DNA from: Sphingopyxis terrae subsp. terrae NBRC 15098
Lineage (GTDB): Bacteria; Pseudomonadota; Alphaproteobacteria; Sphingomonadales; Sphingomonadaceae
Assembly: GCF_001610975.1 (NCBI RefSeq)
Contig: NZ_CP013342.1
Coordinates: 2,923,001 to 2,987,000 of the forward strand
Reading direction: 5' to 3'
DNA length: 64,000 nt
The translations under genes and the position numbers were made by a program. The notes under the pieces are model-generated. The model ran no database searches and was not told where the DNA came from. It saw only the letters and a list, made by a program, of their open reading frames with translations. Positions 34,753-44,195 of this stretch are shown here, one piece after another (within the stretch, counting starts at the first letter, position 1; each line of letters opens with the position of its first letter).

Positions 34753-37260
34753 ATGACCCGTGCCGACCCTCTCGCCCAATATAACAAGAAGCGCGATTTC
34801 AAGCTGACCCCCGAACCCGCGGGCAAGGTCGCGAAGGGGGGCGGCAATCGCTTCATCGTCCAGAAACACGACGCGACGCGCCTCCATTACGACTTCCGGC
34901 TCGAAGTCGATGGCGTGCTCAAGAGCTGGGCGGTCACCAAGGGGCCGAGCGCGAACCCCGACGACAAGCGGCTCGCGGTGCGCACCGAAGATCATCCGAT
35001 GGCCTATGCCGATTTCGAGGGGGTGATCCCCAAGGGCGAATATGGCGGCGGTTCGGTGATGCTGTGGGATCGCGGCACCTGGGCGCCGGTCGCGGGGAAG
35101 AGCGCGAAGGATCTGGAAAAGGGCCATCTTCACTTCACCCTCGACGGCGAGCGGATGAAGGGCGAATGGCTGCTCGTCCGCATGAAGCCTCGCGCCGGTG
35201 AAAAGCGCGAGAACTGGCTGCTTCGCAAGATCGACGACGCCTATGCGGGGGGCAGCGACGACTTGACCGGCCGCTACCTCACCAGCGTCCTCACCGATCG
35301 CCCGATGGCCGAGATCGCGGGCGACGAAGACGGCGAGCAATCGCTGAAGGGCGCAAAGGGCGAAGCGTTCGCGAAGAAGATGGCGGCAGCGGCGGCGCAC
35401 AATCGCAAGGTCGCCAAAGGCTCAAAAGCCGGCGCCAAGCCGCCCAAATTCCGCAAGCTGCAGCTGGCGACGCTCGTCGACAGCGTGCCGGCCGGCAACA
35501 ACTGGTTCTACGAGATCAAGTTCGACGGTTATCGCGCGCTCGTCGCCGCGGCGGGGGATCAGGTCGTCGTCTACACGCGCAGCGGGCTCGACTGGACCGA
35601 CAAGTTCGCCCCGCTCGCCCGCCATATCGCCGCGCTCGACCTGCCGCCGTGTCTGATCGACGGTGAGATCGTCGCCTATGGCAAGGACGGCAACCCCGAC
35701 TTCTCCTCGCTCCAGGCAGTCCTGAAACGCGGCCACGGCGCGCAGGACGAGGCGACCGACCTGCATTTCTTCGCCTTCGACCTGCTCGAAGAGAACGGCA
35801 AGTCGCTCACCGCACTCGGCAATCTAGAACGCAAGGAACGTCTCGAGGCGCTGCTCCGCGATGCAGCGCCGCCGATTGCGGTCGCCGATCATGTCATCGG
35901 CGCGGGCGAAAAGCTCTATGAGGCGATGTGCGGCGCAGGGCAGGAGGGCATCATCGCCAAGCGCGCCGATGCACCCTATGCCGGCCGCCGGTCGAAAAAC
36001 TGGGTGAAGGTCAAATGCACCCGCCGCCAGGAATTCATCATCGTCGGTTGGAAGGAGAGTTCGGCGAAGGCACGTCCCTTCGGCTCGCTACTTCTCGCGC
36101 AGCGCGAAAAGGGCGAGCTTGTCTACAAGGGCAATGTCGGCACCGGCTTCGATGCCGATACGATGGCGATGCTCGCGGCGAAGTTCGCGGGCCGCGCGCG
36201 CAAGACGGCGCCGGTCGATGTCGACAAGGCGGCGGCGCGCAAGGTCCATTGGGTAAGGCCCGACCTTGTCGCCGAGATCGCTTTCGCCGAATATACCGCC
36301 AGCGGCTCGGTCCGCCACGCAAGCTTCGTCGGGCTGCGCGCCGACAAGGAGGCGAAGGACGTGAAACCCGAAACCAAGGCCAAGGCTCCCAGCCCGGTCA
36401 GCGACGTGAAGATCAGCAGCCGCGACCGCGTCATCTTCCCTGAGGCAAAGGCGACGAAGGGCGACCTCGCCGACTATTATGCCGCGGTGGCGCCGGTCAT
36501 GCTCCCCCACCTCGCGCGCCGCCCGGCCAGCCTGGTCCGCTGTCCGCAGGGACGCGCGAAGCAATGCTTCTTCCAGAAGCATGATTCAGGCTCTTTCGGC
36601 CCGCACGTCCACCACGTTCCGATCGAAGAGAAGGACGGCGGCGTTGAGGATTATCTCTATGTCGAGGATGCGGACGGCATCCTCGCCTGCGTCCAGATGG
36701 GGACGATCGAATTTCACGGCTGGGGCAGCCACGTCGATACGCTCGAACAGCCGGACCGCATGGTCTTCGACCTCGACCCCGACGAAGGGCTCGACTTCGC
36801 CGACGTCAAAAAGGCCGCGGCGGATTTGAAGCGCCAACTCGCCGACATCGGCCTCGTCAGCTTCGCGATGCTCTCCGGCGGCAAGGGCGTCCATGTCGTC
36901 GTGCCGCTCGATCCGGGGCACAGCTGGGACGCGCACAAGGATTTTGCGAAGCGCTTTGCCGAGGCGATGAGCCTTGCCGAACCCGATCGTTTCGTCGCGA
37001 CGATGAGCAAGGCAAAGCGCAAGGGAAAGATCTTCATCGACTGGCTGCGCAACCAGCGCGGCAGCACCGCAATCATGCCCTATTCGGCGCGGGCGCGGGC
37101 TGGGGCGCCCGTGGCGGTTCCCATCGATTGGGACGGGCTGGCCGCCATCGACAGCGCGCGCCACTGGACGATCGCAGACGCCCGCGCCTTGCTCGATCGC
37201 GCCGCGAGCCCGACGCTGAAGGGATGGGGATTTGCGCGGCAGACGCTGCCCGCGATCTGA
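34753..37260 (+). CDS. ligD: ATP-dependent DNA ligase LigD (3'-phosphoesterase, ligase, polymerase)
   Basis: LigD processes and seals breaks held by Ku. The 835-residue protein has three domains: phosphoesterase (about 1-170; FIVQKHDATRLHYDFRLE), ATP-dependent ligase (about 235-530; Lys256 in EIKFDGYRAL, EGIIAKRADAPY, KVKCTRRQEF) and primase-polymerase (about 550-835; the FDLDPDEGLDF aspartates, SGGKGVHVVVPL). The PE-LIG-POL order is usual in proteobacteria. It is divided from ku by a repeat but on the same strand. Confidence 0.97.
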   Translation: MTRADPLAQYNKKRDFKLTPEPAGKVAKGGGNRFIVQKHDATRLHYDFRLEVDGVLKSWAVTKGPSANPDDKRLAVRTEDHPMAYADFEGVIPKGEYGGGSVMLWDRGTWAPVAGKSAKDLEKGHLHFTLDGERMKGEWLLVRMKPRAGEKRENWLLRKIDDAYAGGSDDLTGRYLTSVLTDRPMAEIAGDEDGEQSLKGAKGEAFAKKMAAAAAHNRKVAKGSKAGAKPPKFRKLQLATLVDSVPAGNNWFYEIKFDGYRALVAAAGDQVVVYTRSGLDWTDKFAPLARHIAALDLPPCLIDGEIVAYGKDGNPDFSSLQAVLKRGHGAQDEATDLHFFAFDLLEENGKSLTALGNLERKERLEALLRDAAPPIAVADHVIGAGEKLYEAMCGAGQEGIIAKRADAPYAGRRSKNWVKVKCTRRQEFIIVGWKESSAKARPFGSLLLAQREKGELVYKGNVGTGFDADTMAMLAAKFAGRARKTAPVDVDKAAARKVHWVRPDLVAEIAFAEYTASGSVRHASFVGLRADKEAKDVKPETKAKAPSPVSDVKISSRDRVIFPEAKATKGDLADYYAAVAPVMLPHLARRPASLVRCPQGRAKQCFFQKHDSGSFGPHVHHVPIEEKDGGVEDYLYVEDADGILACVQMGTIEFHGWGSHVDTLEQPDRMVFDLDPDEGLDFADVKKAAADLKRQLADIGLVSFAMLSGGKGVHVVVPLDPGHSWDAHKDFAKRFAEAMSLAEPDRFVATMSKAKRKGKIFIDWLRNQRGSTAIMPYSARARAGAPVAVPIDWDGLAAIDSARHWTIADARALLDRAASPTLKGWGFARQTLPAI

Positions 37261-37558
37261 CCCCGCATCGGCGCTGCGATCCTCCCGCTTTCGAGGCCCG
37301 AAAAATAACGATGCTTAGCCATTTAATGTTGCAATTCTGGCACCGTTAAAATGGGGAAAATGTGCAATTTATTCATAATCGGGTTGCATGCTTATCGGGT
37401 GGTTCGGTCAACTTGTTGAAAGCAGGTTAACCTTACTCGGAACATGTTTGAATATTTTGCAGAATTCGGATATTCTTGCCCGACCAGGCCTGAATATTCT
37501 CCATTAGTTCGATGCCATTTCCTTCCATCGGGATGGCATTGTGGATCAGGAGGATGGA
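37261..37558. other. Non-coding, AT-rich leader of the PilZ gene
   Basis: About 300 bases without a credible gene. From about 37305 to 37540 the base composition is much more AT-rich than the flanks, with runs such as TTAAAATGGGGAAAATG, a GGTTAACC palindrome near 37424, and GAATATT near 37450 and 37490. It probably holds the promoter and regulatory sites of the PilZ gene. No terminator for ligD is obvious. Confidence 0.5.
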
Positions 37559-38179
37559 ATGATCGAACCCCGCTTTTCGGGCACGGCGCACGAACCCAGG
37601 GCCGCGACCGATGGCGATCGTCGTGGGGGGGACCGTTACCGGACGGTCTGGCGGATCGCAAAAGTCGTGCGCGACAATGATGTTGGTCTATGGCGCGTGC
37701 GCAATATTTCGGACCGCGGCATGCAGCTTGCGGCCGACGTTCCCGTTCATGTCGACGAAAATCTGGACATCTATCTGTCCGACAGTGTCGTGCTGAAGGG
37801 CAAGATCGTATGGGCCGACGGTGGCCGCTGCGGCGTGGCCTTTCACGAAGAGATCGACGGCGCCGGCGTGCTCAAACAGCTTGCTGCCGAACAGCGCGCT
37901 TATGGCTATCGCGCCCCCCGCATCCCGCTCCACTCGCGCGCCAAGGCGCAGGTCGATGGGGTCGAAAGCATCATCGAGCTTGTCGACATGTCGCAAAGCG
38001 GCGCGGGCTTCGTCCATGGCGGACATCTCGAGGTCGGGCGCCATCTGCACCTGACGCTGGCCGACGGGCTGGAGCGCAAGGCGATCGTGCGCTGGGCGCG
38101 CGGCGGCCGCGGGGGATTGTGGTTTACCGAACCGCTGAACCGCGTCGATCTGGAAAGCATTCGCCGTTTCGAGGGCTGA
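37559..38179 (+). CDS. Tandem PilZ domain protein
   Basis: The 206-residue protein holds two PilZ-like domains. The first (about 20-100) has RRGGDRYR and NISDRGMQL, with Asn in place of the usual first Asp; the second (about 108-200) has RIPLHSRAKA and a canonical DMSQSGAG (DxSxxG). PilZ domains bind cyclic di-GMP, so this is a likely receptor for that signal, with the second domain the better binder. ATG at 37559 has AGGAGG five bases upstream. It is monocistronic. Confidence 0.85.
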   Translation: MIEPRFSGTAHEPRAATDGDRRGGDRYRTVWRIAKVVRDNDVGLWRVRNISDRGMQLAADVPVHVDENLDIYLSDSVVLKGKIVWADGGRCGVAFHEEIDGAGVLKQLAAEQRAYGYRAPRIPLHSRAKAQVDGVESIIELVDMSQSGAGFVHGGHLEVGRHLHLTLADGLERKAIVRWARGGRGGLWFTEPLNRVDLESIRRFEG

Positions 38180-38184
38180 GCCGT

Positions 38185-38844
38185 TCAGGCGATCGCCTTT
38201 GCCTTACCATCGCGGACGATCTTTGCCCAAGGGTTGAGATCAGCTTCGGCGACCTTGACCAGCCGGTTGTGGTCGCGGTGGCGGAAAGGCGCGTCGCGGC
38301 CATGCACCATCAGCATCGTGTCGGAGACATAGCTCCACGATCCGTCGGCATGGAATTCGACGTCGAGCTGATAGCTGTCGGTGCGGAACGCCGCTTCCAG
38401 AAACGCGGTCGAACAGATGCCATATTCGGTCTGGCCACGCTCGGCGCGCACCGACAGCTTGCGTGCATCGGGCGCCGCGTGTCCCGCCGCAATCGCTATC
38501 TGGCCGCGCGGAATCGCCAGCGTTTGCAGGATCAGCCGGGTCGCCGGTTCGTAGAGCCAGTAACCGACCTGGTCATGGAAGGAGATATCCTCTTCGGGCG
38601 TGTTGATGTGCAGATGGTAGCGCAGGCCATAGAATAGCTGCGGCCCGTTCGCCTGCGGGTCGATCGGCTGCATTTCGACCCGCTCGTAATAGTTGCGGGT
38701 TTCGGGGCCGTCGGCCTTCGGATTGACATCGACGCCGCGCTTTCCTTCCCAGATGCCGGCGAAATGGCGCAGTGGGCCGAGATTGGCGAGCGTGTCGGGG
38801 TCGACATTCTCGGGCTCGGTGAAGATGTCGTTCGGCACGTCCAT
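38185..38844 (-). CDS. Nitrobindin-like heme-binding beta-barrel protein
   Basis: The 219-residue protein matches the heme-binding beta-barrel (THAP4/nitrobindin-like, FABP-type) group by LGPLRHFAGIWEGKRGVDVNP, FHDQVGYWLYEP, LILQTLAIPRGQIAIAAG, YGICSTAFLEAAFRTDSY and WSYVSDTMLMVHG. True nitrobindins bind ferric heme and handle NO or peroxynitrite; the axial His cannot be assigned from sequence alone, so heme binding is uncertain. It follows aguB on the same strand after 23 bases and may be co-transcribed with it. Confidence 0.68.
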   Translation of the reverse strand: MDVPNDIFTEPENVDPDTLANLGPLRHFAGIWEGKRGVDVNPKADGPETRNYYERVEMQPIDPQANGPQLFYGLRYHLHINTPEEDISFHDQVGYWLYEPATRLILQTLAIPRGQIAIAAGHAAPDARKLSVRAERGQTEYGICSTAFLEAAFRTDSYQLDVEFHADGSWSYVSDTMLMVHGRDAPFRHRDHNRLVKVAEADLNPWAKIVRDGKAKAIA

Positions 38845-38867
38845 GCGTTATCCCCCAATCCGCGCGG

Positions 38868-39719
38868 TCAGATGTCCTCGGCCAGTCGTCCGTAAAGCTG
38901 GGGCCGGCGGTCACGGAAAAAACCCATCCCCGCGCGATGCTTCGCCGCGCGGTCGAGATCGATCGTTTCGACCAGCACCCCCGTTTCGGCGGCGTCGAAC
39001 GCCTGCGTCAGATCACCCCATTCGTCGGTGATGAAGCTGTGGCCATAGAAATTCGCGTCACCCTCTGCGCCGATGCGGTTGGCGGCGATCACCGGCATGC
39101 AGTTTGACACCGCATGACCCTGCATCGCGCGGCGCCACATGTGGCGGGTGTCGAGGTCGGCGTCATAGGGCTCGCTGCCGATCGCGGTCGGATAAAAGAG
39201 CAGTTCGGCACCCATCAGCGCCATCGCACGCGCGCATTCGGGATACCATTGGTCCCAACACACCCCGACGCCGATCCGCGTTCCGAAGACGTCCCAGACC
39301 TTGAAGCCCGTGTTGCCGGGGCGGAAATAATATTTCTCTTCATAGCCCGGCCCGTCGGGGATGTGGCTCTTGCGATAGGTGCCCATGATCGCGCCATCGG
39401 GGCCGATCATCGCGAGCGTATTGTAGTAATGCGGCCCGTCCTTCTCGAAGAAGCTGGTCGGGATCGCAACTTTGAGCTTCGCGGCGAGCGCCTGCATCGC
39501 CTTGACGCTGGGATGGTCGGCGGTCGGGTGGGCGCTAGCGAACAGCGCCTCTTCTTCGACCTGGCAGAAATAGGGGCCTTCAAACAGCTCGGGCGGCAGG
39601 ACGACCTGCGCGCCCTTGGCCGCCGCTTCCTCGGCGAGCGCCGTGACCGCGTCGATATTGGGTTGCACGGGGCCGGGAAGCGGGAGCTGGAGCGCAGCGA
39701 CGGTGATGGAGCGGGTCAT
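38868..39719 (-). CDS. aguB: N-carbamoylputrescine amidase
   Basis: AguB hydrolyses N-carbamoylputrescine to putrescine, CO2 and ammonia. The 283-residue nitrilase-fold protein has the Glu-Lys-Cys triad: LPPELFE (Glu44), YRKSHIPDG (Lys117) and GVGVCWDQWYPE (Cys154). FYGHSFITDEWGD and a full C-terminus are present. aguA lies 853 bases away on the same strand but separated by an unrelated gene. The start at 39719 is where the fold begins. Confidence 0.95.
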   Translation of the reverse strand: MTRSITVAALQLPLPGPVQPNIDAVTALAEEAAAKGAQVVLPPELFEGPYFCQVEEEALFASAHPTADHPSVKAMQALAAKLKVAIPTSFFEKDGPHYYNTLAMIGPDGAIMGTYRKSHIPDGPGYEEKYYFRPGNTGFKVWDVFGTRIGVGVCWDQWYPECARAMALMGAELLFYPTAIGSEPYDADLDTRHMWRRAMQGHAVSNCMPVIAANRIGAEGDANFYGHSFITDEWGDLTQAFDAAETGVLVETIDLDRAAKHRAGMGFFRDRRPQLYGRLAEDI

Positions 39720-39831
39720 GAGGCGGATATAAGCAAGCCGGCGCATCTTGCCACCGCAAAAGCGGATGAGAGGTTGGTGTTGTTAGCCTAAGGGGAGCGT
39801 CCGCAAGCGACCGATTGCGGTCATTGGGCCG

Positions 39832-40482
39832 TCAAAGCTGTGACGCGTCCCACGGCGACAGCCGTAAAGTTTCTCTTTGTTGCGCGATCGTCGAAGCCGC
39901 TGCCTGCCTTAACGTTGCCGCGTCCGATGCGAGGTTGGACATACGCTCGGCCTTTAGATGAAGCATCGATGTTTGATCCCCGGAGCCATTCAACACACGC
40001 CCGAACATTTCGGCTGCTTCATCGTTACGCCCGACTAGCCCTGCTGCGACCCCGGCGTTGTAGAGCATCCAACTTGGGTGCGTCGGTGCCTGTCGCGCTT
40101 CGGTCCGCGCCTGTTCCAGGAGAATCTCGGCCGTATCGGGTAGGGAACTAAACATTGCCGCAAGTCGCCGTGCTTCATCGGCCGCTCTGTCGGCGAGGCG
40201 CGCGACTGCCACCGCAAATTGTTCGTCCGATAAGTATTCCTCGAAGCCTTCCAAGCGTCCGCCGAAGTCAAAGCTGATCGGCGCAACGTCCATCCAAAGC
40301 CAGTGTGCTCCGACGTTAAGATAGCTGCCCTTGCTCCAAGAGCTTGGCTGGAACTCGACAACAGTGAGCCACCAAGAATGATCGAAGAACCATAAGCGCG
40401 ATTGCCCTTTGCGCTGAAAGCCTAAGGGCCTCAGCGCCGCTTTTGCAGCGTTGGCAATGATCTTGTCGTGTGGGCCCGGTAT
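39832..40482 (-). CDS. Hypothetical protein with non-standard or lost start codon, between aguB and aguA
   Basis: The frame is open from 40524 to the TGA at 39832. Sequence that reads like a real protein begins near HDKIIANAAKAALRPLGF (about 40470) and continues through SRLWFFDHSWWLTVVEFQP, SKGSYLNVGAHWLW and ISFDFGGRLEGF, resembling DUF4304-like small proteins. No ATG, GTG or TTG lies in frame upstream of 40470. An ATA at 40480-40482 has a perfect GGAGG (40487-40491) four bases away, so the start is either ATA or a mutated ATG. An internal ATG at 40293 would remove the most characteristic third. Base composition is less GC-rich than the flanks, which suggests acquisition. Confidence 0.6.
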   Translation of the reverse strand: MPGPHDKIIANAAKAALRPLGFQRKGQSRLWFFDHSWWLTVVEFQPSSWSKGSYLNVGAHWLWMDVAPISFDFGGRLEGFEEYLSDEQFAVAVARLADRAADEARRLAAMFSSLPDTAEILLEQARTEARQAPTHPSWMLYNAGVAAGLVGRNDEAAEMFGRVLNGSGDQTSMLHLKAERMSNLASDAATLRQAAASTIAQQRETLRLSPWDASQL

Positions 40483-40572
40483 TCGTCCTCCGCGCCAAAA
40501 CCTATTCGCGCTTTCGTCGGTTTCCTACCCCAACACCGACGCTTGCACCACCATCCGTGCCCACGCGTCGCC

Positions 40573-41556
40573 TCACGCCGGCACCTGCTGGCTCGAGCAA
40601 TGGAAGCTGCCGCCGCCGGCGATGATTCCGCGCGCTGGAACGCCGACGGCGCGGCGATCGGGGAACAGCACCGCGAGTGCCTCGACTGCAGCAGCATCGT
40701 TGGCGACGCCATAGGTCGGGACGACAACAACCGTGTTGCCGATGTAGAAGTTCATATAGCTCGCCGCGACGATCTCGCCGTCCATCTCGACCCGGCCGGG
40801 CGAGGGGAGGTCGACGATCTCGATGCCACCGAACGCCGCGGCGCGCACGCGCGCATCCTCGTAAATATCGGCGTTGGGGTCGTCGCTGCCCGCCGCCACG
40901 GGCAAGGCAAGCCGCCCCTCGCCCACGAAGCGGGCGAGATTGTCGACATGGCCGTCGGTATGGTCGCCGACCAGCCCCTTGCCGAGCCACAGCAGGCGGT
41001 CGATACCGAGCGACTGGTGTAGCCTTACGGCAATGTCCGCGCGCGTCAGAGACGGGTTGCGGTTGATGTTGAGCAGGCATTCCTCGGTCGTGACGCAAAG
41101 TCCGGTGCCGTCGACGTCGATCCCGCCGCCTTCGAGCACCCAATCCTGCTCATCGACGGGCAGGCCGCTTTCGGTCGCCAGCGCGGCGCCGACTTCCTGA
41201 TCGCCCGGCATGACGAATTTCTCGCCCCACCAGTTGAAACGAAAGTTGCGCGCGCGCCTTTTCAGGCCCGTTCCCACGATGATCGGTCCCGTGTCGCGCA
41301 GCCAGATGTCGCCGAGCGGCTGCACCAGGATGCGCACCCCGTTGTCGACGAGAGCCGCAGCAATCTGCGCCTGCCGCTCGTCATTGACCACTAGCCGCAC
41401 CTCCTCGCCGCGGCCGCCGTCGTGGACAACGTTGGCAAAAGCAGCGACATCGGCACGCGCCGCATCGATTTGCCCCGCCCACTCGTCATCGAGGTGCGGA
41501 AAGCCGATCCACACTGCGGCGTGCGGCGCCCATTCGGCGGGCATATGGAGCGTCAT
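40573..41556 (-). CDS. aguA: Agmatine deiminase
   Basis: AguA converts agmatine to N-carbamoylputrescine, the substrate of AguB. The 327-residue protein has MPAEWAPHAAVWIGFPH, WLRDTGPIIV, the conserved VLEGGGIDVDG, GHTDGHVDNLARFV-type segment (DHTDGHVDNLARFV) and the catalytic Cys320 in GGSFHCSSQQVP. Together with aguB it gives arginine decarboxylation product to putrescine conversion. It follows the M28 peptidase gene by 14 bases on the same strand. Confidence 0.96.
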   Translation of the reverse strand: MTLHMPAEWAPHAAVWIGFPHLDDEWAGQIDAARADVAAFANVVHDGGRGEEVRLVVNDERQAQIAAALVDNGVRILVQPLGDIWLRDTGPIIVGTGLKRRARNFRFNWWGEKFVMPGDQEVGAALATESGLPVDEQDWVLEGGGIDVDGTGLCVTTEECLLNINRNPSLTRADIAVRLHQSLGIDRLLWLGKGLVGDHTDGHVDNLARFVGEGRLALPVAAGSDDPNADIYEDARVRAAAFGGIEIVDLPSPGRVEMDGEIVAASYMNFYIGNTVVVVPTYGVANDAAAVEALAVLFPDRRAVGVPARGIIAGGGSFHCSSQQVPA

Positions 41557-41570
41557 GGGCGCCGCCTCGC

Positions 41571-43268
41571 TTATTTGCCTTCGCGCGATTTGTCGCGCGC
41601 GGCGCGGAACTCGTCGCCTTCGTTCCAGTTGGGCCAGCTATCGGTCGATGCGAGCATCCGGCCGGCGGCATAATAGAGGCGGAGATCGGCGAGCATGCCG
41701 TCCCAATTCTTTATCGCCGCATATTCGTCGCCGGGCGCGTGGTAGCGGTTCTTCTCATAATCCTCGGCGGCCTTCTTGCCGGCGTCCTTGCCGCCCGCGA
41801 CCAGATCTTCGCCGGCGCCGAAGTTGAAGAAGGGCACGCCGCGCTTGGCGAAGCTGAAGTGATCCGAGCGATAGTAGAAGCCCTTTTCGGGGGTCGGTTC
41901 ATCGACAATCGTCACCTTCGCCGCCTTGGCGATCTTTTCCAGATAGGCGTCGAGCTGCGACTTGCCGCGGCCGACGACGACGATGTCCTTCGCGGGCCCA
42001 TTGGGGTTGAGCGCGTCCATATTCACGCCGCCCACCGTCTGCGCGAGCGGGAACACCGGGTTCGCGGCATAATATTCCGATCCGAGCAGACCCGATTCCT
42101 CCGCCGTCACTGCCAGGAAAACGATGCTGCGATCGGGCGCGCCCGCCTTCTGATAGGCCTGCGCCAGCGTCACCAGCGCGGCGGTGCCGGTCGCATTATC
42201 GACGGCGCCGTTGCAGATATCGTCGCCGTTCACCGGGGTGCAGCGGCCAAGATGGTCCCAATGCGCGGTGTAGAGCACATATTCGTCGGGCCGCTTCTTG
42301 CCGGGCAGAATGCCGATGATGTTATGCGACAGCTTCTTGGAAATCTGATTGTCGAAGCTGAGCGACGCCTTGACGCCGGTGAGCGGAACGGCCTTGAAAC
42401 CCTTCTTGCCCGCCGCTTCGCGCAGCGCGTCGAAGTCCTGCCCGGCGCTCGCGAACAATTCCTTCGCCTTGTCGAACTGGATCCAGCCGTTGGCGGCAGT
42501 CTGATCGGCGCCGCCATCCTTCTTTTCGGCGAGATATTGGGTGCCGGTGTTGCTGCTTTCCACGACGTTCCAGCCATAAGCGGCGGGTTCGGTGTCGTGG
42601 ACGATCAGCGCGGCGGCGGCGCCCTGACGCGCCGCTTCTTCATATTTGTAGCTCCAGCGGCCGTAATAGGTCATCGCGCGGCCGTTGAATTCGCCTTTGG
42701 CTTCCGGGGTTTGCCAGTCGGGGTCGTTGACGAGGATGACCACCGTCTTGCCCTTCACATCGAGCCCGGCATAATCGTTCCAGCCCTTTTCAGGCGCGTT
42801 GATGCCATAGCCGACGAAGACGACGTCGCTGTCCTTGATTTCGGTTTTCGGCTGCACACGATAGCTGAACGCGACATAATCCTTCGCATATTGCAGCGTG
42901 ACCGGCGCCTTGCCGCCGGTGAAGCGCAGCGGCGTCGCATTCTTTGCGGTGATCTCGACCAGCGGGACTTCCTGCGTCCACTGGCCGTTGTTGCCGGGCT
43001 TCAGCCCCGCCGCCGCGAACTGGCTCGTCAGATAGGCGATCGTTTTTTCCTCGCCCTTCGTTCCGGGCGCGCGGCCTTCATAGGCATCCGACGACAATTC
43101 CTTGGTCACATCCTGCAAAGTCTGGAGCGACAAGTCGGGGAACTGGACATCGGGCAAGACGGCAACCGCGTCGGCCGCCGTGGCGCCGGTCGTCGGCGCA
43201 TCGGCGTTGCACCCGGCAACGCCGAGCAGAACCGCAAGAGCTGCGGTGGTTCGGGGGAAGCGAAGCAT
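41571..43268 (-). CDS. M28 family zinc aminopeptidase, lipoprotein
   Basis: The 565-residue exported peptidase has a lipoprotein signal (LAVLLGVAGC), a PA insert domain (about 140-290) and an M28 catalytic domain. Likely zinc ligands and catalytic residues are visible in TAHWDHLG, GAVDNATGTA, TAEESGLLGSEYY, NMDAL and YYRSDHFSFA. Such enzymes trim N-terminal residues from peptides in the periplasm. It follows rpsD on the same strand across a hairpin and precedes aguA by 14 bases. Confidence 0.92.
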   Translation of the reverse strand: MLRFPRTTAALAVLLGVAGCNADAPTTGATAADAVAVLPDVQFPDLSLQTLQDVTKELSSDAYEGRAPGTKGEEKTIAYLTSQFAAAGLKPGNNGQWTQEVPLVEITAKNATPLRFTGGKAPVTLQYAKDYVAFSYRVQPKTEIKDSDVVFVGYGINAPEKGWNDYAGLDVKGKTVVILVNDPDWQTPEAKGEFNGRAMTYYGRWSYKYEEAARQGAAAALIVHDTEPAAYGWNVVESSNTGTQYLAEKKDGGADQTAANGWIQFDKAKELFASAGQDFDALREAAGKKGFKAVPLTGVKASLSFDNQISKKLSHNIIGILPGKKRPDEYVLYTAHWDHLGRCTPVNGDDICNGAVDNATGTAALVTLAQAYQKAGAPDRSIVFLAVTAEESGLLGSEYYAANPVFPLAQTVGGVNMDALNPNGPAKDIVVVGRGKSQLDAYLEKIAKAAKVTIVDEPTPEKGFYYRSDHFSFAKRGVPFFNFGAGEDLVAGGKDAGKKAAEDYEKNRYHAPGDEYAAIKNWDGMLADLRLYYAAGRMLASTDSWPNWNEGDEFRAARDKSREGK

Positions 43269-43333
43269 GGAATTTCCTTGGATTTTCGTGTTCGACGAGG
43301 GGGCTTTTGCCAGCCGGGCCGCCCCGATGCAAG

Positions 43334-43361
43334 AAGGGCGGCCCTTTCGGACCGCCCCCTT
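43334..43361 (-). terminator. Terminator of rpsD
   Basis: A GC stem (GGGCGGCC with GGACCGCCC on the plus strand, loop CTTTC) lies 25 bases past the rpsD stop; on the minus strand it ends in CCCTTCTT. The T run is weak. Confidence 0.55.
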
Positions 43362-43385
43362 GATGTCGCTTCGGTGGAAACCGGA

Positions 43386-43997
43386 TCAGCGCGAATAGAA
43401 TTCGACGACCAGATTGGGTTCCATCTTCACCGGATAGGGCACTTCGTCGAGCGTCGGCACGCGGACGAAGGTCGCCTTGGTGCCGTCGAGCGCCAGATAT
43501 TCGGGCAGGTCGCGCTCGGGCAAGCTCTGCGCTTCGGCGACCAGCGCCATTTCCTGCGCCTTCTTGCCGAGGGTGACTTCGTCGCCCGGCTTCACGAGGC
43601 GGCTCGCGATGTTGCACTTCACGCCGTTCACATAGACGTGACCGTGGCTGACGAGCTGGCGCGCCGAGAAGATCGTCGGCGCGAACTTGGCGCGATAGAC
43701 GAGCGCGTCGAGGCGGCGTTCAAGCAGGCCGATCAGATTCTGGCCGGTGTCGCCCTTCATACGCGCGGCTTCGATATAGTTCTTCTTGAACTGCTTTTCG
43801 GTGATGTCGCCGTAATAGCCCTTGAGCTTCTGCTTGGCGCGGAGCTGGATGCCGAAGTCCGACATCTTGCCCTTGCGGCGCTGACCGTGCTGGCCGGGGC
43901 CATATTCGCGGCGGTTGACCGGGCTCTTCGGGCGACCCCAGATGTTTTCGCCCATCCGGCGGTCGAGTTTATACTTGGCGCTCTGGCGCTTCGACAT
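43386..43997 (-). CDS. rpsD: 30S ribosomal protein S4
   Basis: S4 binds 16S rRNA and nucleates 30S assembly. The 203-residue protein starts [20 protein letters not shown], has the S4 N-terminal region ([20 protein letters not shown]), the S4 RNA-binding domain ([32 protein letters not shown]) and ends [17 protein letters not shown] at 43997 follows GGAG; the open frame upstream has no S4 sequence. In this window it is alone, not in an alpha operon. The 198-base divergent leader may hold regulatory structure. Confidence 0.98.
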   Translation of the reverse strand: MSKRQSAKYKLDRRMGENIWGRPKSPVNRREYGPGQHGQRRKGKMSDFGIQLRAKQKLKGYYGDITEKQFKKNYIEAARMKGDTGQNLIGLLERRLDALVYRAKFAPTIFSARQLVSHGHVYVNGVKCNIASRLVKPGDEVTLGKKAQEMALVAEAQSLPERDLPEYLALDGTKATFVRVPTLDEVPYPVKMEPNLVVEFYSR

Positions 43998-44195
43998 TTG
44001 CGTCTCCAATTTGCTGTGTGCCGAAGGATCTCGGCGGGTCCCGGATCGCACCACAGGAACGCTGTCCTGTGCGACCGCCGCTTCACCGGGGTGCGGGGTC
44101 AATTTGCGAAGGCGCGCGGTTAGACGGTAGGCGCGGCCGAGTCAAGTCGTGCCGGACGCTGGACGGCGCGCAAAAAGGCGCTAAAGGCAGCGCGC

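Noticed and set aside
41739..44123. Very long open frame on the plus strand opposite the M28 peptidase and rpsD genes
   Set aside because: It is antisense to two clear genes and is explained by GC-rich codon use; no domain is visible.
43998..44195. Extra small gene in the rpsD-chorismate mutase gap
   Set aside because: The open frame upstream of rpsD has no family sequence and S4 has its normal start at 43997.
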